Part shown: positions 17,971 through 26,866 of the stretch, in pieces
Layout: the number at the start of each line of letters is the position of its first letter
How positions within the stretch are numbered: position 1 is the first letter of the stretch
Origin: Crocinitomicaceae bacterium
GTDB taxonomy: Bacteria; Bacteroidota; Bacteroidia; Flavobacteriales_D; Crocinitomicaceae
DNA: 64,000 nucleotides
Direction: 5' to 3'
Assembly (NCBI GenBank): GCA_029249445.1
Contig: JAQWHI010000020.1
Location: 1 to 64,000 of the forward strand
The notes under the pieces: generated by a model
What the model saw: the letters and a program-made list of their open reading frames with translations, nothing else
Told to the model about the DNA's origin: nothing
Database searches by the model: none
Program-made: the position numbers and the translations under genes

Positions 17971-18007
17971 TAAAAAAAATCCCTGACCTTGGAGAGCGAG
18001 GTCAGGG
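17971..18007 (-). terminator. Minus-strand terminator hairpin upstream of the HEAT-like gene
   Basis: A 9-bp stem (CCCTGACCT with AGGTCAGGG) and 9-nt loop is followed on the minus strand by a run of eight T. It is the second terminator downstream of sucD, about 85 nt past the first. Confidence 0.85.
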
Positions 18008-18092
18008 AAGAAATAAATCCAAATGTCGGATAACTAATTATTACTACTACTAATACCCTAACGTAAGAATTTGTCTTGAGGTTGGCTGAACT

Positions 18093-18126
18093 AAAAAAAA
18101 AAGGCTTTTCATTCGATAAGCCTTTT
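18093..18126 (-). terminator. Terminator of sucD
   Basis: A 9-bp stem (AAAAGGCTT with AAGCCTTTT) and 10-nt loop is followed on the minus strand by ten T. It begins 27 nt after the sucD stop. Confidence 0.9.
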
Positions 18127-18152
18127 GATTTGATCTTATGTTTCTGATGGGA

Positions 18153-19031
18153 TTAGGCAGTCACACCCAATATCTCAGCCATTTTCATTCCAATGTGAGC
18201 AGGAGAATCAACAACGTGGATTCCGCAGTCTCTCATGATGCGCTTTTTTGCTTCTGCGGTATCATCATGCCCACCAACAATTGCTCCAGCATGTCCCATT
18301 GTACGTCCCTTTGGCGCAGTTTCACCTGCGATAAATCCAACGACTGGTTTCTTAGAGTTTTCCTTAATCCAACGCGCAGCGTCTGCCTCAAGGTTACCAC
18401 CAATTTCACCAATCATAATGATGCCATCTGTTTCGGGGTCTTCCATAAGTAATTTTACAGCCTCTTTGGTTGTTGTACCAATAATTGGATCTCCACCGAT
18501 ACCGATTGCTGTTGTTATTCCCAAACCGGCTTTCACCACTTGGTCGGCTGCTTCATAGGTCAATGTACCAGATTTGGATACAATTCCAATTTTTCCTTTT
18601 TTGAAAATAAAGCCGGGCATGATTCCAACTTTGGCTTCATCCGCTGTAATTACACCAGGACAATTTGGTCCAACAAGTGTACAATCGTATTGTTGAATGT
18701 ATTCTTTTGCCCGCACCATATCTTTTACAGGAATTCCTTCTGTGATGCATATAATCACTTTAATTCCACCGTTGGCTGCTTCCATAATAGCATCAGCTGC
18801 AAAAGCTGGAGGTACGAATAAAATTGAAACATCAGCTCCCGCCTTATTTACTGCTTCAGCTACAGTGTTGAATACAGGACGGTCCAAGTGTGTTTGTCCT
18901 CCTTTACCCGGCGTAACACCCCCGACAACATTTGTTCCATACTCAATCATTTGACTTGCATGGAAAGTACCTTCACCTCCGGTAAATCCTTGAACAATAA
19001 CTTTAGAATCTTTATTAACTAATACGCTCAT
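18153..19031 (-). CDS. sucD: Succinyl-CoA synthetase alpha subunit
   Basis: SucD with SucC interconverts succinyl-CoA and succinate in the TCA cycle, making a nucleoside triphosphate. The 292-residue length is typical. The CoA-binding Rossmann domain is N-terminal (VIVQGFTGGEGTFHASQMIEYG). The phosphohistidine loop is GHAGAIVGG near residue 250, within TMGHAGAIVGGHDDTAEAKK. The partner sucC lies at 46226-47437, about 27 kb away and not in an operon, so the two subunits must be balanced from separate promoters. A good promoter precedes this gene and a terminator follows it. Confidence 0.97.
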   Translation of the reverse strand: MSVLVNKDSKVIVQGFTGGEGTFHASQMIEYGTNVVGGVTPGKGGQTHLDRPVFNTVAEAVNKAGADVSILFVPPAFAADAIMEAANGGIKVIICITEGIPVKDMVRAKEYIQQYDCTLVGPNCPGVITADEAKVGIMPGFIFKKGKIGIVSKSGTLTYEAADQVVKAGLGITTAIGIGGDPIIGTTTKEAVKLLMEDPETDGIIMIGEIGGNLEADAARWIKENSKKPVVGFIAGETAPKGRTMGHAGAIVGGHDDTAEAKKRIMRDCGIHVVDSPAHIGMKMAEILGVTA

Positions 19032-19066
19032 GCTTGCGGTTTTTTATCTTTTAATTTATCGTGCCC

Positions 19067-19097
19067 CAAAAATAGGATTTTGAAATTGTTTTGTCAA
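19067..19097 (-). promoter_or_regulatory. Promoter for sucD
   Basis: On the minus strand, TTG (19095-19097) and TATTTTTG (19067-19074) are 20 nt apart, a full Bacteroidota promoter. The leader to the ATG at 19031 is about 30 nt. Confidence 0.7.
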
Positions 19098-19178
19098 TGA
19101 ATATTCATTTAAGTTTTGCCTTCTGAACCGACTTGTCAAAACAAGAAAATTTTAATAGTGATTACTTTCTGACCTACC

Positions 19179-19628
19179 TTATCTGACATCTATTATATCC
19201 ATTTCAAATATGAGGATTGAACTTTCAGGAATTGCATCAAGCTCACGTGTTCCGTAACCCAACTGGGGCGGTGCGACAAGAAAGAGTTTTGTGCCTTTTT
19301 TTGACATTAAGGCTGCTTCTTTCCATGCGCCAATGAGGACTTTAACATCAAAAATAACAGGGTCTTTTTGCTCATCGAAAACTTCTCCGCTTAAGAACAT
19401 TCCTTTGTATGTGAATGTGATTTTATCGGTATATTGAATTTGCTTTCCAAGTCCTTCTGCTTCTAATTTGTAATAGAGTCCAGATTGGGATTTTTCACAT
19501 TCGATTCCTTTTTTATTTAAATAAGTTTTAATCTTTTTATCAAATTCATTGACTTCCTCCTCAGTATAGGTGGCACCGCAAGCGGAGCAGATAAAACATA
19601 AAATGAAAAGATGTATTGCAGTTTTCAT
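19179..19628 (-). CDS. FKBP-type peptidyl-prolyl isomerase lipoprotein
   Basis: The 149-residue protein starts with a lipoprotein signal (AIHLFILCFICSAC, cysteine at the lipobox). The rest is one FKBP domain with ITFTYKGMFLSGEVFDEQ, LIGAWKEAALMSKKGTKLFL and PPQLGYGTRELDAIPESSILIF. The usual FDSS is replaced by FDEQ and the usual VI-GW by LIGAW, close to the canonical pocket, so activity is plausible. It would help folding in the periplasm, tethered to a membrane. Its start overlaps the TraB/GumN stop by 4 nt (ATGA), so it is last in a four-gene operon. Confidence 0.88.
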   Translation of the reverse strand: MKTAIHLFILCFICSACGATYTEEEVNEFDKKIKTYLNKKGIECEKSQSGLYYKLEAEGLGKQIQYTDKITFTYKGMFLSGEVFDEQKDPVIFDVKVLIGAWKEAALMSKKGTKLFLVAPPQLGYGTRELDAIPESSILIFEMDIIDVR

Positions 19629-20524
19629 AGCTTTACGGGTGTTAAGGTATAACCTTCTTTTTGAAGCAGGCGAATAACGCCTTCAGGTCCTCCCAAATGA
19701 CCTGCACCAACGGCGATAAATGCTGTTTTTTGATCAATAATTTCTTTTATTTTAGGAATCCATTTGTAGTTTCGGTCGTTTAAAAATACATTTTCTTTTG
19801 CTGCGATCATACCTCCTTCATCTTGCACGAGCATGTGCAATGAGTCGATCTCTTGGCTGTGAAATGTACGCTGTAGTTGATTGAGCATTTTGGCAGCGTC
19901 CTCCTCATTTTCGCGAATCGTTTCCATGACCATCTCGGCTTGCTCTTCCATTGTCATATCATCAAATAATTTCATTTGATCGGCAATAGTTTCTAATCCA
20001 TACAACTCTATTTTATTCGATTCTGCGAGGGTCTGAAATTCTTGTTCGTATGACTTAATATTATCGCCCATCATTTTTAGTGCTGACAATTGAACGATTG
20101 CGAAAGGCTTCATTTTGGAAAAGGTGGACCTGAATGCTTTTTCCTTCATACCTGCAGTTTGTTTTGCCCAAACAATCAACGAATCTTCTTGTATCTCGTT
20201 AAAATAATCCCATACCGATCCTTCAGGCAGCATAATGTATTTCAATGCTTTCAGCGGATTTGGCAATCCTGCAAGCTCCATAACTAAAACATCTGCTCGG
20301 GTAACGAGGGTATCCATCCAGTCTGGATAGATATAAAATTCTTCCTGTATCATGTGCATTGTTCCAAACAAATACGAATGAGATTCATTCTTCGGACCTT
20401 TCACTTCCCAAAGCAATGCACTTTCTTCCATTGGGTATTCGTAAACATTGATTTTTGTCTCCTGCGCTACAAGTTGGGCGCCTTGAATTGCAAACAGTAA
20501 AACGATCAGTTGTATATTTTTCAT
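19625..20524 (-). CDS. TraB/GumN family protein
   Basis: The 299-residue protein has a signal peptide (IQLIVLLFAIQGAQLVAQ) and the TraB/GumN hallmarks: LFGTMHMI near residue 52, ELYGLETIADQ near 178, and FIAVGAGHLGGPEGVIRLL near the C-terminus. The family shares the Tiki metalloprotease fold, with paired GxxH and E motifs that bind metal. A periplasmic or surface location is likely. Its substrate is unknown. It sits between a methyltransferase and an FKBP lipoprotein with 4-nt overlaps on both sides. Confidence 0.87.
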   Translation of the reverse strand: MKNIQLIVLLFAIQGAQLVAQETKINVYEYPMEESALLWEVKGPKNESHSYLFGTMHMIQEEFYIYPDWMDTLVTRADVLVMELAGLPNPLKALKYIMLPEGSVWDYFNEIQEDSLIVWAKQTAGMKEKAFRSTFSKMKPFAIVQLSALKMMGDNIKSYEQEFQTLAESNKIELYGLETIADQMKLFDDMTMEEQAEMVMETIRENEEDAAKMLNQLQRTFHSQEIDSLHMLVQDEGGMIAAKENVFLNDRNYKWIPKIKEIIDQKTAFIAVGAGHLGGPEGVIRLLQKEGYTLTPVKL

Positions 20525-21228
20525 ATCTGTGTTAATTCAGCTAAATATTGGTTATCAATTTCAGTAATTTTACGCACTTTAAATCCTACATCCTCCGCAA
20601 TTTCCCTCAGCTTTTCAAAGTCTACATAAAGCCATTCAAACCACTCGGATTCATGTTCTTTGTATTTCATTTTGAATTTAAAATTCCCATAGTAGGAGGT
20701 GTTTAAGTCTACCCACATTCCGCCTTTATCGTCCTGATACAAGTACTTTATATCTGACGAGTCGCAGAGGATTTTTCCATTTTTCCGCAACATACTTTTT
20801 GCTTTGCTTAGGGTATGCTTTAAGTTGTCGAGGTTTTTCGCAATTCCGATTCCATTCATCAGTAAAAGAAGTGTATCGTAGTCAGTTCCTTTGTAATCAA
20901 AGAAGTCAACATGTTCAGCAGGTACTCCTTTTGCCTTGAGGTGACGGATGGCATTCTCACTTCGATCAATAGTATCGACAAAGTGTCCTTTTTCAATTAA
21001 AAATTGGGCATGCATTCCTGCTGCTGCTCCAATATCTAAAACGCGACCTTTGCATTCATTCAGTGCCTGTTTTTCCATTTCAGGCATTTCGTCGTATTCA
21101 CGGAATAGATAGGATACGGGAATATGATCGTCATCGCAAATATCTGATAAAACAGTGATATCTTCGGTGGCTGTATTTTGGGCATAATCGATGATTGCTT
21201 GGCCCATTGGGTCGTTTAATAAGGCCAT
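20521..21228 (-). CDS. Class I SAM-dependent methyltransferase
   Basis: The start was set at the ATG ending at 21228, 4 nt after the upstream stop, because the longer frame would run over the neighbouring gene and its first 62 residues look non-coding. The resulting 235-residue protein begins MALLNDPMGQAI. The SAM-binding glycine motif is RVLDIGAAAGMHAQFL (about residues 65-80), followed by an acidic residue in TIDRS. The C-terminal half has strands typical of the fold. The substrate is not evident. It is the second gene of a four-gene minus-strand operon. Confidence 0.85.
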   Translation of the reverse strand: MALLNDPMGQAIIDYAQNTATEDITVLSDICDDDHIPVSYLFREYDEMPEMEKQALNECKGRVLDIGAAAGMHAQFLIEKGHFVDTIDRSENAIRHLKAKGVPAEHVDFFDYKGTDYDTLLLLMNGIGIAKNLDNLKHTLSKAKSMLRKNGKILCDSSDIKYLYQDDKGGMWVDLNTSYYGNFKFKMKYKEHESEWFEWLYVDFEKLREIAEDVGFKVRKITEIDNQYLAELTQI

Positions 21229-21232
21229 AGGA

Positions 21233-21772
21233 TTAGTAGTCAAAACCATCGTATCCACTTTCAAACTCACCGAAGCCAAATTCATCTTCATCATCGGGTA
21301 AATCTGATTCGGTTTCAAACTGGATCGAGTCGTCGTCACCTTTTTTGGAGTCTTCGGCTGGAGCATTTCCAACAGATAAAACCACTTTTGGTTTTTCAGG
21401 ACCTTGCTCTTCAATTCCGATTAACTCGATTAGAAATATCCACATTCGAATGAAATCGTGTACTAAAATGATTTTCTGATCAGCTTCTTTTACATAACTA
21501 CTGATCATTGAAGTACGCATCACACTCGGAAGGATTTGCGCAGAGTCTTCATCCAATGCCATGTCAAACAGGCTAATTTCATGTCCTTTATCCCATTGAT
21601 CATTTGACATGTAGAATGAAGCCATTTGGTCGTTGCCAAAGTGATAAGCGCCAAGGATAGCTAGATAAAATGACTCAAAATTATCATTGTCACGAATAAC
21701 TATGTCGCGAAAGGTTTCATTTTTATCTTTTGAATCGAGAAGCACTCTAAACTTTAAACCTGCCATATACAA
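21233..21772 (-). CDS. PRiA4_ORF3-like protein (IS1096 TnpR-family label)
   Basis: The 179-residue product resembles the plasmid pRiA4b ORF-3 family: KFRVLLDSKDKNETFRDIVI near the N-terminus, then AYHFGNDQMASFYMSNDQWD, then ILVHDFIRMWIFLIELIGIE. The C-terminal 45 residues are a highly acidic tail (DLPDDEDEFGFGEFES). Database names link the family to IS1096 or plasmids, but there is no transposase or repeat here and the setting is a housekeeping operon. The function is unknown. It is the first gene of the operon that continues with the methyltransferase. Confidence 0.8.
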   Translation of the reverse strand: MYMAGLKFRVLLDSKDKNETFRDIVIRDNDNFESFYLAILGAYHFGNDQMASFYMSNDQWDKGHEISLFDMALDEDSAQILPSVMRTSMISSYVKEADQKIILVHDFIRMWIFLIELIGIEEQGPEKPKVVLSVGNAPAEDSKKGDDDSIQFETESDLPDDEDEFGFGEFESGYDGFDY

Positions 21773-21795
21773 TAAATTACTACGAAATTAATGAT

Positions 21796-23217
21796 TTATT
21801 TCTCGATTGATTCAAGTCCAAGCTCTTTTGCAATTTCCAACATAAATTGGTAGGCCTCTTCTTTATTGTTGGCAATCACACCTTCAAGAATTGCATCTTT
21901 TATTTTGCTCTTTATTGTCCCGATTTCTTCGCCAGGTTCGAGTCCGAAGGTTTTCATTATCAATTCACCTGAAACAGGAGGTTGGAAATTTCGTATTCGA
22001 TCTTTTTCCTCAACAGCGATTAGTTTTTCTTTGACGGTGGCAAAATTTTTCTTGTACTTTTTTACTTTGAATTCATTTTTTGATGTGATGTCTGCATTGC
22101 ACAATACCATCAAGTCATCAATATCATCGCCGGCTTCGAACAACAACCTTCTAACGGCAGAATCTGTGACAAATCCTTTCACCAGAGATATGGGTCTAAG
22201 GTGGAGTCGGACTAATTTTTGCACATATTTCATCTTTGCATCCAATGGCAATTTGAGGCGCTTAAAAATTTTGGGTACCATTCGTGCACCCAGATCTTCA
22301 TGCCCGTGAAATGTCCACCCCACTTTTGTATCAAAGCGTTTTGTAGCTGGTTTTGCAATGTCATGAAGTAGTGCAGACCATCGAAGCCAGAGGTTTGGGG
22401 TATTTTCAGAAATATTATCGAGTACTTCTAAGGTGTGGTAAAAATTATCCTTGTGCGATTTGCCATCACGTGTTTCTATACCTTGAAGAGCAATCATCTC
22501 AGGAAAGAATTGGTGAAGCAGTTTTGTAGAATAGAGCAATTTAAAGCCTCTCGATGGGGTATCACTTAGAATAATTTTATTCAATTCTGTCACAATGCGT
22601 TCCCGGGAAATAATCTCCAATCGATGTGCATTCTCAGCGATTGCTTCCAGACTTTTATTCTCAATCTTGAAGTCGAGCTGAGTTGCAAAACGAATTGCAC
22701 GCATCATACGCAGTGGGTCATCACTGTATGTTTTTGCCGGTTCAAGTGGTGTGCGAATGATTTTTTTATCGAGGTCTACACGTCCATTGAAGGGGTCAAT
22801 TAATTCTCCAAAATGATCTTTATGGAGGTTCAGTGCAAGTGCATTGATGCTAAAATCGCGGCGGTTTTGATCATCGCGAAGTGAACCATCTTCAACGGAA
22901 GGTTTTCTTGAGTCACTACGATAAGATTCTTTTCTCGCACCAACAAATTCAACTTCAAGGTCTTTGTACCTGAAATGAGCCGTTCCAAAGCGCTCAAATG
23001 TTGAAACTTTTTTGACTCGCAGCTTCTCGGCACATGCTTTGGCCAAATCCAAACCACTTCCAACCACAACAATATCGATATCTTTGGATGGCCGATCTAA
23101 AAGAAGATCACGCACAAAACCACCAATGACATATGCCTCCACGTTTTTCTCGGTAACAATTTCAGATGCTACTTTGAATACTGGATGTTTTAGATATTGA
23201 CTGTAATTGTGAGACAT
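21796..23217 (-). CDS. cca: CCA-adding tRNA nucleotidyltransferase with HD domain
   Basis: This 473-residue enzyme adds or repairs the 3' CCA of tRNAs. The class II head domain has AYVIGGFVRDLLLDRPSKDI (GG-x-VRD and the DxD pair in DIDIVVVG). The motif for nucleotide selection appears as DPLRMMRAIRF. An HD phosphohydrolase domain follows (SALLHDIAKPAT and FHGHEDLG). The tRNA-Val in this window is encoded without CCA, which fits the need for this enzyme. TATCTTTG lies 8 nt upstream of the ATG on the minus strand. Confidence 0.95.
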   Translation of the reverse strand: MSHNYSQYLKHPVFKVASEIVTEKNVEAYVIGGFVRDLLLDRPSKDIDIVVVGSGLDLAKACAEKLRVKKVSTFERFGTAHFRYKDLEVEFVGARKESYRSDSRKPSVEDGSLRDDQNRRDFSINALALNLHKDHFGELIDPFNGRVDLDKKIIRTPLEPAKTYSDDPLRMMRAIRFATQLDFKIENKSLEAIAENAHRLEIISRERIVTELNKIILSDTPSRGFKLLYSTKLLHQFFPEMIALQGIETRDGKSHKDNFYHTLEVLDNISENTPNLWLRWSALLHDIAKPATKRFDTKVGWTFHGHEDLGARMVPKIFKRLKLPLDAKMKYVQKLVRLHLRPISLVKGFVTDSAVRRLLFEAGDDIDDLMVLCNADITSKNEFKVKKYKKNFATVKEKLIAVEEKDRIRNFQPPVSGELIMKTFGLEPGEEIGTIKSKIKDAILEGVIANNKEEAYQFMLEIAKELGLESIEK

Positions 23218-23225
23218 TGCGGTTG

Positions 23226-23233
23226 CAAAGATA
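23226..23233 (-). promoter_or_regulatory. -7 element of cca
   Basis: The minus strand reads TATCTTTG, a perfect TAnnTTTG, 8 nt before the ATG at 23217. The leader would be very short or absent. No clear -33 is seen. Confidence 0.5.
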
Positions 23234-23313
23234 GTTCATTCATGGAAATTATTGGTCTCGGGGAGAAACATATTTCAATAGATAAATTGAAGTGGTAAGT
23301 CTACCGAACCCAA

Positions 23314-23865
23314 TTAGCGAATTACTTTCACATCACCACTGACTCCAATTTTAATGATTTGTGAGGGTGTGGTCATTTTTTCTGTTAGTCGTTCTTCGAG
23401 AATAAGATCAACACCTTGTTTGATTTCAGTTTGAACTTCATCAAAACAGTTTGGAGAGGCGCTTCCACTGAGATTTGCTGATGTACTTACTAACGGTTTG
23501 CGCATTCCACGAATTAATTTCAGACAGTTCGGATCTTTGGTGACACGAATCCCAACCGATCCGTCATTCGCGAGAACGGAAGGGGCCAGTCGCTGCGCAT
23601 TTGGATAAATGATTGTGAGCGGCCTAGTTGCTAAATCGACCAAATCATAGCAGACTTCTGGAAATTCGGGAATGTAGTATTCCAGCATGGCAAATGAGTC
23701 AACCAAAACAATAAAGCTCTTGTCATCGCTCCGACCCTTTAGTGCTGTGATTCGTTGACACGATTCATCATTTGTAGCATCACATCCAATTCCCCAAATA
23801 GTGTCTGATGGGTAGAGTAGTGTTTTTCCTTCTCGGAGCGCTGTGATTGTTTCTTTAAAATCCAT
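23314..23865 (-). CDS. tsaC: L-threonylcarbamoyladenylate synthase (TsaC/YrdC family)
   Basis: The 183-residue single-domain YrdC protein makes threonylcarbamoyl-AMP, the precursor for t6A37 in ANN-decoding tRNAs. Signatures are LLYPSDTIWGIGCDA, KGRSDDKSFIVLV (KxR and SxN-type nucleotide-binding residues) and STSANLSGSASP. It lacks the C-terminal Sua5 domain, so it is the short TsaC form. Its ATG shares one base with the trmD stop (TGATG), so translation is coupled. TsaD, which uses its product, is at 53776. Confidence 0.92.
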   Translation of the reverse strand: MDFKETITALREGKTLLYPSDTIWGIGCDATNDESCQRITALKGRSDDKSFIVLVDSFAMLEYYIPEFPEVCYDLVDLATRPLTIIYPNAQRLAPSVLANDGSVGIRVTKDPNCLKLIRGMRKPLVSTSANLSGSASPNCFDEVQTEIKQGVDLILEERLTEKMTTPSQIIKIGVSGDVKVIR

Positions 23866-24539
23866 CAGTCCAATAAATCAGGTCGTCTAACTTGTGTTCG
23901 CTCGAAGGCTTTCTTTTCTCTCCAGGCTTCAATTTTCGGGAAGTCTCCTGAGAGCAATACTTCTGGAACTTTCCATCCCCTGTATTCACTAGGGCGTGTG
24001 TATACTGGAGGGGATAGTAATCTGTCTTGGAAACTGTCAGTGAGTGCTGAGGTTTCGTCATTCAAAACACCTGGGATTAGTCGAACAACACTATCCACGA
24101 GGACGGCTGCTCCCAATTCTCCACCGGAAAGTACATACGATCCAATTGAAACTTCTTTGGTAATATAATGCTCTCGAACGCGCTCATCTACTCCTTTGTA
24201 ATGCCCACAGAGTATTATCATGTTTTTGCACAAGCTGAGGTCGTTGCAAATTGCTTGTTCGAGTAGTTCACCGTCTGGAGTCATGTAGATGATTTCATCG
24301 TAATCTCGTTCGGCTTTTAATTTTTCAATGATGGCCGCAATAGGTTCAATTGACATCACCATACCAGCGCCACCTCCGTATTGATAGTCATCAATCTTGT
24401 TGTGTTTGTCCGTTGAGTAATCACGAATGTTGTGAATCTCTAACTCAAGGTGTCCTTTTGTTTGAGCGCGCTTCATGATTGAGTCTGAAAATGGACCTTG
24501 AAGCAAATCTGGCAGAATCGTTAGAATATCAATACGCAT
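23865..24539 (-). CDS. trmD: tRNA (guanine(37)-N1)-methyltransferase
   Basis: TrmD makes m1G37 in tRNAs that decode CUN, CCN and CGG and prevents +1 frameshifts. The 224-residue protein has the SPOUT trefoil knot segment [20 protein letters not shown], the N-terminal YGGGAGMVM loop, and the C-terminal [18 protein letters not shown]. It is away from rpsP and rimM, its usual partners in Proteobacteria, and is coupled with tsaC instead. TAAATTTG ends 4 nt upstream of its start. It is divergent from the M14 gene, with a 41-nt intergenic gap. Confidence 0.95.
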   Translation of the reverse strand: MRIDILTILPDLLQGPFSDSIMKRAQTKGHLELEIHNIRDYSTDKHNKIDDYQYGGGAGMVMSIEPIAAIIEKLKAERDYDEIIYMTPDGELLEQAICNDLSLCKNMIILCGHYKGVDERVREHYITKEVSIGSYVLSGGELGAAVLVDSVVRLIPGVLNDETSALTDSFQDRLLSPPVYTRPSEYRGWKVPEVLLSGDFPKIEAWREKKAFERTQVRRPDLLD

Positions 24540-24543
24540 GGGC

Positions 24544-24551
24544 CAAATTTA
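24544..24551 (-). promoter_or_regulatory. -7 element of trmD
   Basis: The minus strand reads TAAATTTG, a perfect TAnnTTTG, 4 nt before the ATG at 24539. It lies in the short gap to the divergent M14 carboxypeptidase gene. A weak TTCG is 21 nt upstream. Confidence 0.5.
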
Positions 24552-24580
24552 CGTATTTTAGTCATCCATATTCGAATCTT

Positions 24581-26275
24581 ATGAAGCAATTGTTTGTATT
24601 TATTTTGTTCTGTCTTCCTTTGGCATTGTCTGCACAACTTGATGGCAAAAGTACTTTGAGTTATCCTGAACTCATTCGTTCGTATGAAAAATTGGCAAAA
24701 GATCATCCGGAAATTGAATTGTATGAAATGGGTGATTCTGATTACGGATTGCCCATTTACTTGTGTATTGTCAATGGTGAGCAGGATTCTTTAAAAACGT
24801 TTGATAAAGCACGAAATTCAACCACATTACTGATCAACAATGCAATTCATCCGGGCGAGCCAGATGGTGTAAATGCATGTCTAATTTGGATTCGAGATTG
24901 GATTGAGGGAGGTAAAATCGAAACACCTGTCATTGCCATTGTTCCTGCCTGTAATGTTGGAGGCATGATGAATCGATCGGGAACCAGTCGTGCCAATCAA
25001 GACGGTCCTGAAGAGTATGGTTTTCGTGGCAACGCACAGAATTTGGATTTGAACCGTGATTTTATAAAAATGGATTCAAAAAACATGTTTACATTCTCAA
25101 AATTATTTCACGCTTTAGAACCTGATGTTTTTGTTGATACGCATGTTTCAAATGGAGCAGATTATCAATACACGATGTCTTACATTGCATCTGTTCGTGA
25201 GCGTATGCCCCCATCTTTGGGCAATCTAATGCACGATGAAATGATCCCAAGTTTAAAAAACACTTCGGCAAAAGCAGGTTTTGATTTGATTCCTTATGTC
25301 AATTTGAGAGACGAAGTTCCTGAGCGTGGAATCGAAGTTTTTAATGATCTTCCGCGTTATGCAATGGGGTATGCCTCTTTGATGAATGCCATTAGTTTTA
25401 CGACAGAAACACACATGCTGAAACCCTTTCCTGAACGTGTGGAATCAACACGTATTTTTTTAGATGCAACGATTCACTGGATGCAGGACAATTCTGAATC
25501 GATAGAGAAGGCGAGGGAAGCGGCTTTCGAATGGGAGCGAAACTTAGATTATTACCGCTTCAATTATGAACTTGCAAAGGATTCAACTACCATTCAGTTT
25601 AAGGGATACGAACATACCCGACCGGTGAGTGAAGTAACTGGATTGCAACGGTTGAAATACCATCGTGACCGCCCGTTTGAAAAGGAAGTACCATTTTTCA
25701 ATGTTTACACGCCCAAAGATTCCATTCAGGTTCCAGATTTTTTCATTTTCGGAGGACAGTGTCAGGAAATTATCGATCGTTTAATGGCCAACAACATTCA
25801 GATGTTGCGTTTGGATCGAGCAATAAAGAATCCTTCGAAGCACTTCAAAATAGTTTCATACAGTAACGAGAAAACACCTTATGAGGGGCATTATCTGCAC
25901 CGTGAGGTGCGCATTGAATTAGTAGCGGAAGGTTGGGAGCCAAAAGTCAATGATATCGTCATTCCGTTGAATCAAAAAAACAAGCGCTTCATCATGTCAG
26001 TCATGGTGCCTAATGCGCCTGATAGCTATTTTGCTTGGAACTTTTTGGATTCGTATGTGCAACAAAAAGAATATTTTTCACCGTATGTTTTTGAAGACAA
26101 AGCAAAGGAGCTTCTTGCAAATGACGCGCAACTCAAAAAAGAATTTTTGATGAAAAAAGAGACGGATTCAACATTTAATGCGTCTTCTTGGAGTCAACTC
26201 TATTTTATTTATCAAAATAGCCCGTATTACGAGCCAACGCACAATGTATTGCCCATTTCTTTTGGCAGACGCTAA
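24581..26275 (+). CDS. M14-family zinc carboxypeptidase, secreted
   Basis: The ATG at 24581 gives a proper signal peptide (KQLFVFILFCLPLALSAQ); the frame is open upstream but overlaps trmD. The 564-residue protein has the M14 zinc ligands in AIHPGEPDGVNA (His and Glu) and the later His in FVDTHVSNGADY. Family residues NLDLNRDF and the catalytic-Glu region SFTTETHMLKPFPERV are also present. It likely removes C-terminal residues or trims peptides in the periplasm or outside. The C-terminal 200 residues have no match I know. It runs convergent to a decayed T9SS gene end 15 nt away. Confidence 0.88.
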   Translation: MKQLFVFILFCLPLALSAQLDGKSTLSYPELIRSYEKLAKDHPEIELYEMGDSDYGLPIYLCIVNGEQDSLKTFDKARNSTTLLINNAIHPGEPDGVNACLIWIRDWIEGGKIETPVIAIVPACNVGGMMNRSGTSRANQDGPEEYGFRGNAQNLDLNRDFIKMDSKNMFTFSKLFHALEPDVFVDTHVSNGADYQYTMSYIASVRERMPPSLGNLMHDEMIPSLKNTSAKAGFDLIPYVNLRDEVPERGIEVFNDLPRYAMGYASLMNAISFTTETHMLKPFPERVESTRIFLDATIHWMQDNSESIEKAREAAFEWERNLDYYRFNYELAKDSTTIQFKGYEHTRPVSEVTGLQRLKYHRDRPFEKEVPFFNVYTPKDSIQVPDFFIFGGQCQEIIDRLMANNIQMLRLDRAIKNPSKHFKIVSYSNEKTPYEGHYLHREVRIELVAEGWEPKVNDIVIPLNQKNKRFIMSVMVPNAPDSYFAWNFLDSYVQQKEYFSPYVFEDKAKELLANDAQLKKEFLMKKETDSTFNASSWSQLYFIYQNSPYYEPTHNVLPISFGRR

Positions 26276-26289
26276 ACTTGCTGCAATCG

Positions 26290-26815
26290 TTACAGCACAT
26301 TTAACTTTCTTGTTTGGAGCAAAGTTTCTCCCTGAAAGAGGGATACATTGTACATTCCTTGCGACAGTTTTGGGTTGAGTTGGTAGCTTCCTTCTGTTGC
26401 TGAGAGTTGCACTTGATGTACTTCTCGACCTCTAATGTCATGAAACTTCAATACGACCTCTCCATGTTCAGGGTTCAATCCATTGATGTATACATTGATC
26501 GGACTCCCTGATGGCAGCGGGTTAGGAAACAGAAGAAAATAGCCTTGTCCATCTGTGATTACTGTTGGGTCAGCGTGCAATGCTGACTGCACATGGAAAG
26601 AAACCGTATCTGCCTTGCCATTGCACCCATGCGCAATGAGCATACTTGGTAGTTTCCAAAACCAGCATAGGTGTGCGAAATGGTATCTGCATACTCGTCT
26701 GTTGTTAAAGTGCTCAACTCTAAAACAGATCTATAATTTCTATTTTACTCACATCAAAGGAGGCACAATAATTGTTTTTAGAAAGCCAAGAGTAAGTAAA
26801 AATTGAGTCCATTTT
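26290..26815 (-). pseudogene. Decayed 3' end of a T9SS-secreted PKD-domain protein
   Basis: The final open stretch (26290-26643) encodes a type A T9SS sorting domain with FLLFPNPLPSGSPINVYING and GMYNVSLFQGE. Its upstream part continues in other frames: TLTTDEYADTISHTYAGFG, then NYQVC joins CNGKADTVSFHVQ after a single-base shift near 26640, giving a PKD-like domain. Further upstream, MDSIFTYSWLSKNNYC reads in a third frame up to about 26815 and ends at a stop near 26735. No start codon or promoter fits it. At least two frameshifts and a missing N-terminus mean this is a remnant of a larger secreted protein. Confidence 0.75.
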
Positions 26816-26818
26816 AAT

Positions 26819-26849
26819 TTTGCATCTATTTTTATCTGAGGTATATTTG
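26819..26849 (+). promoter_or_regulatory. Promoter for the PNGase F-related gene
   Basis: TTTG at 26819-26822 and TATATTTG at 26842-26849 are 19 nt apart, a full Bacteroidota promoter. The ATG is 17 nt downstream. Confidence 0.75.
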
Positions 26850-26866
26850 ATTCTCAAATTTATGAT

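Noticed and set aside
21233-21772. Insertion-sequence passenger gene (IS1096/TnpR-like label)
   Set aside because: No transposase or inverted repeats are near; the gene lies in a coupled housekeeping operon, so it is called a PRiA4_ORF3-like protein only.
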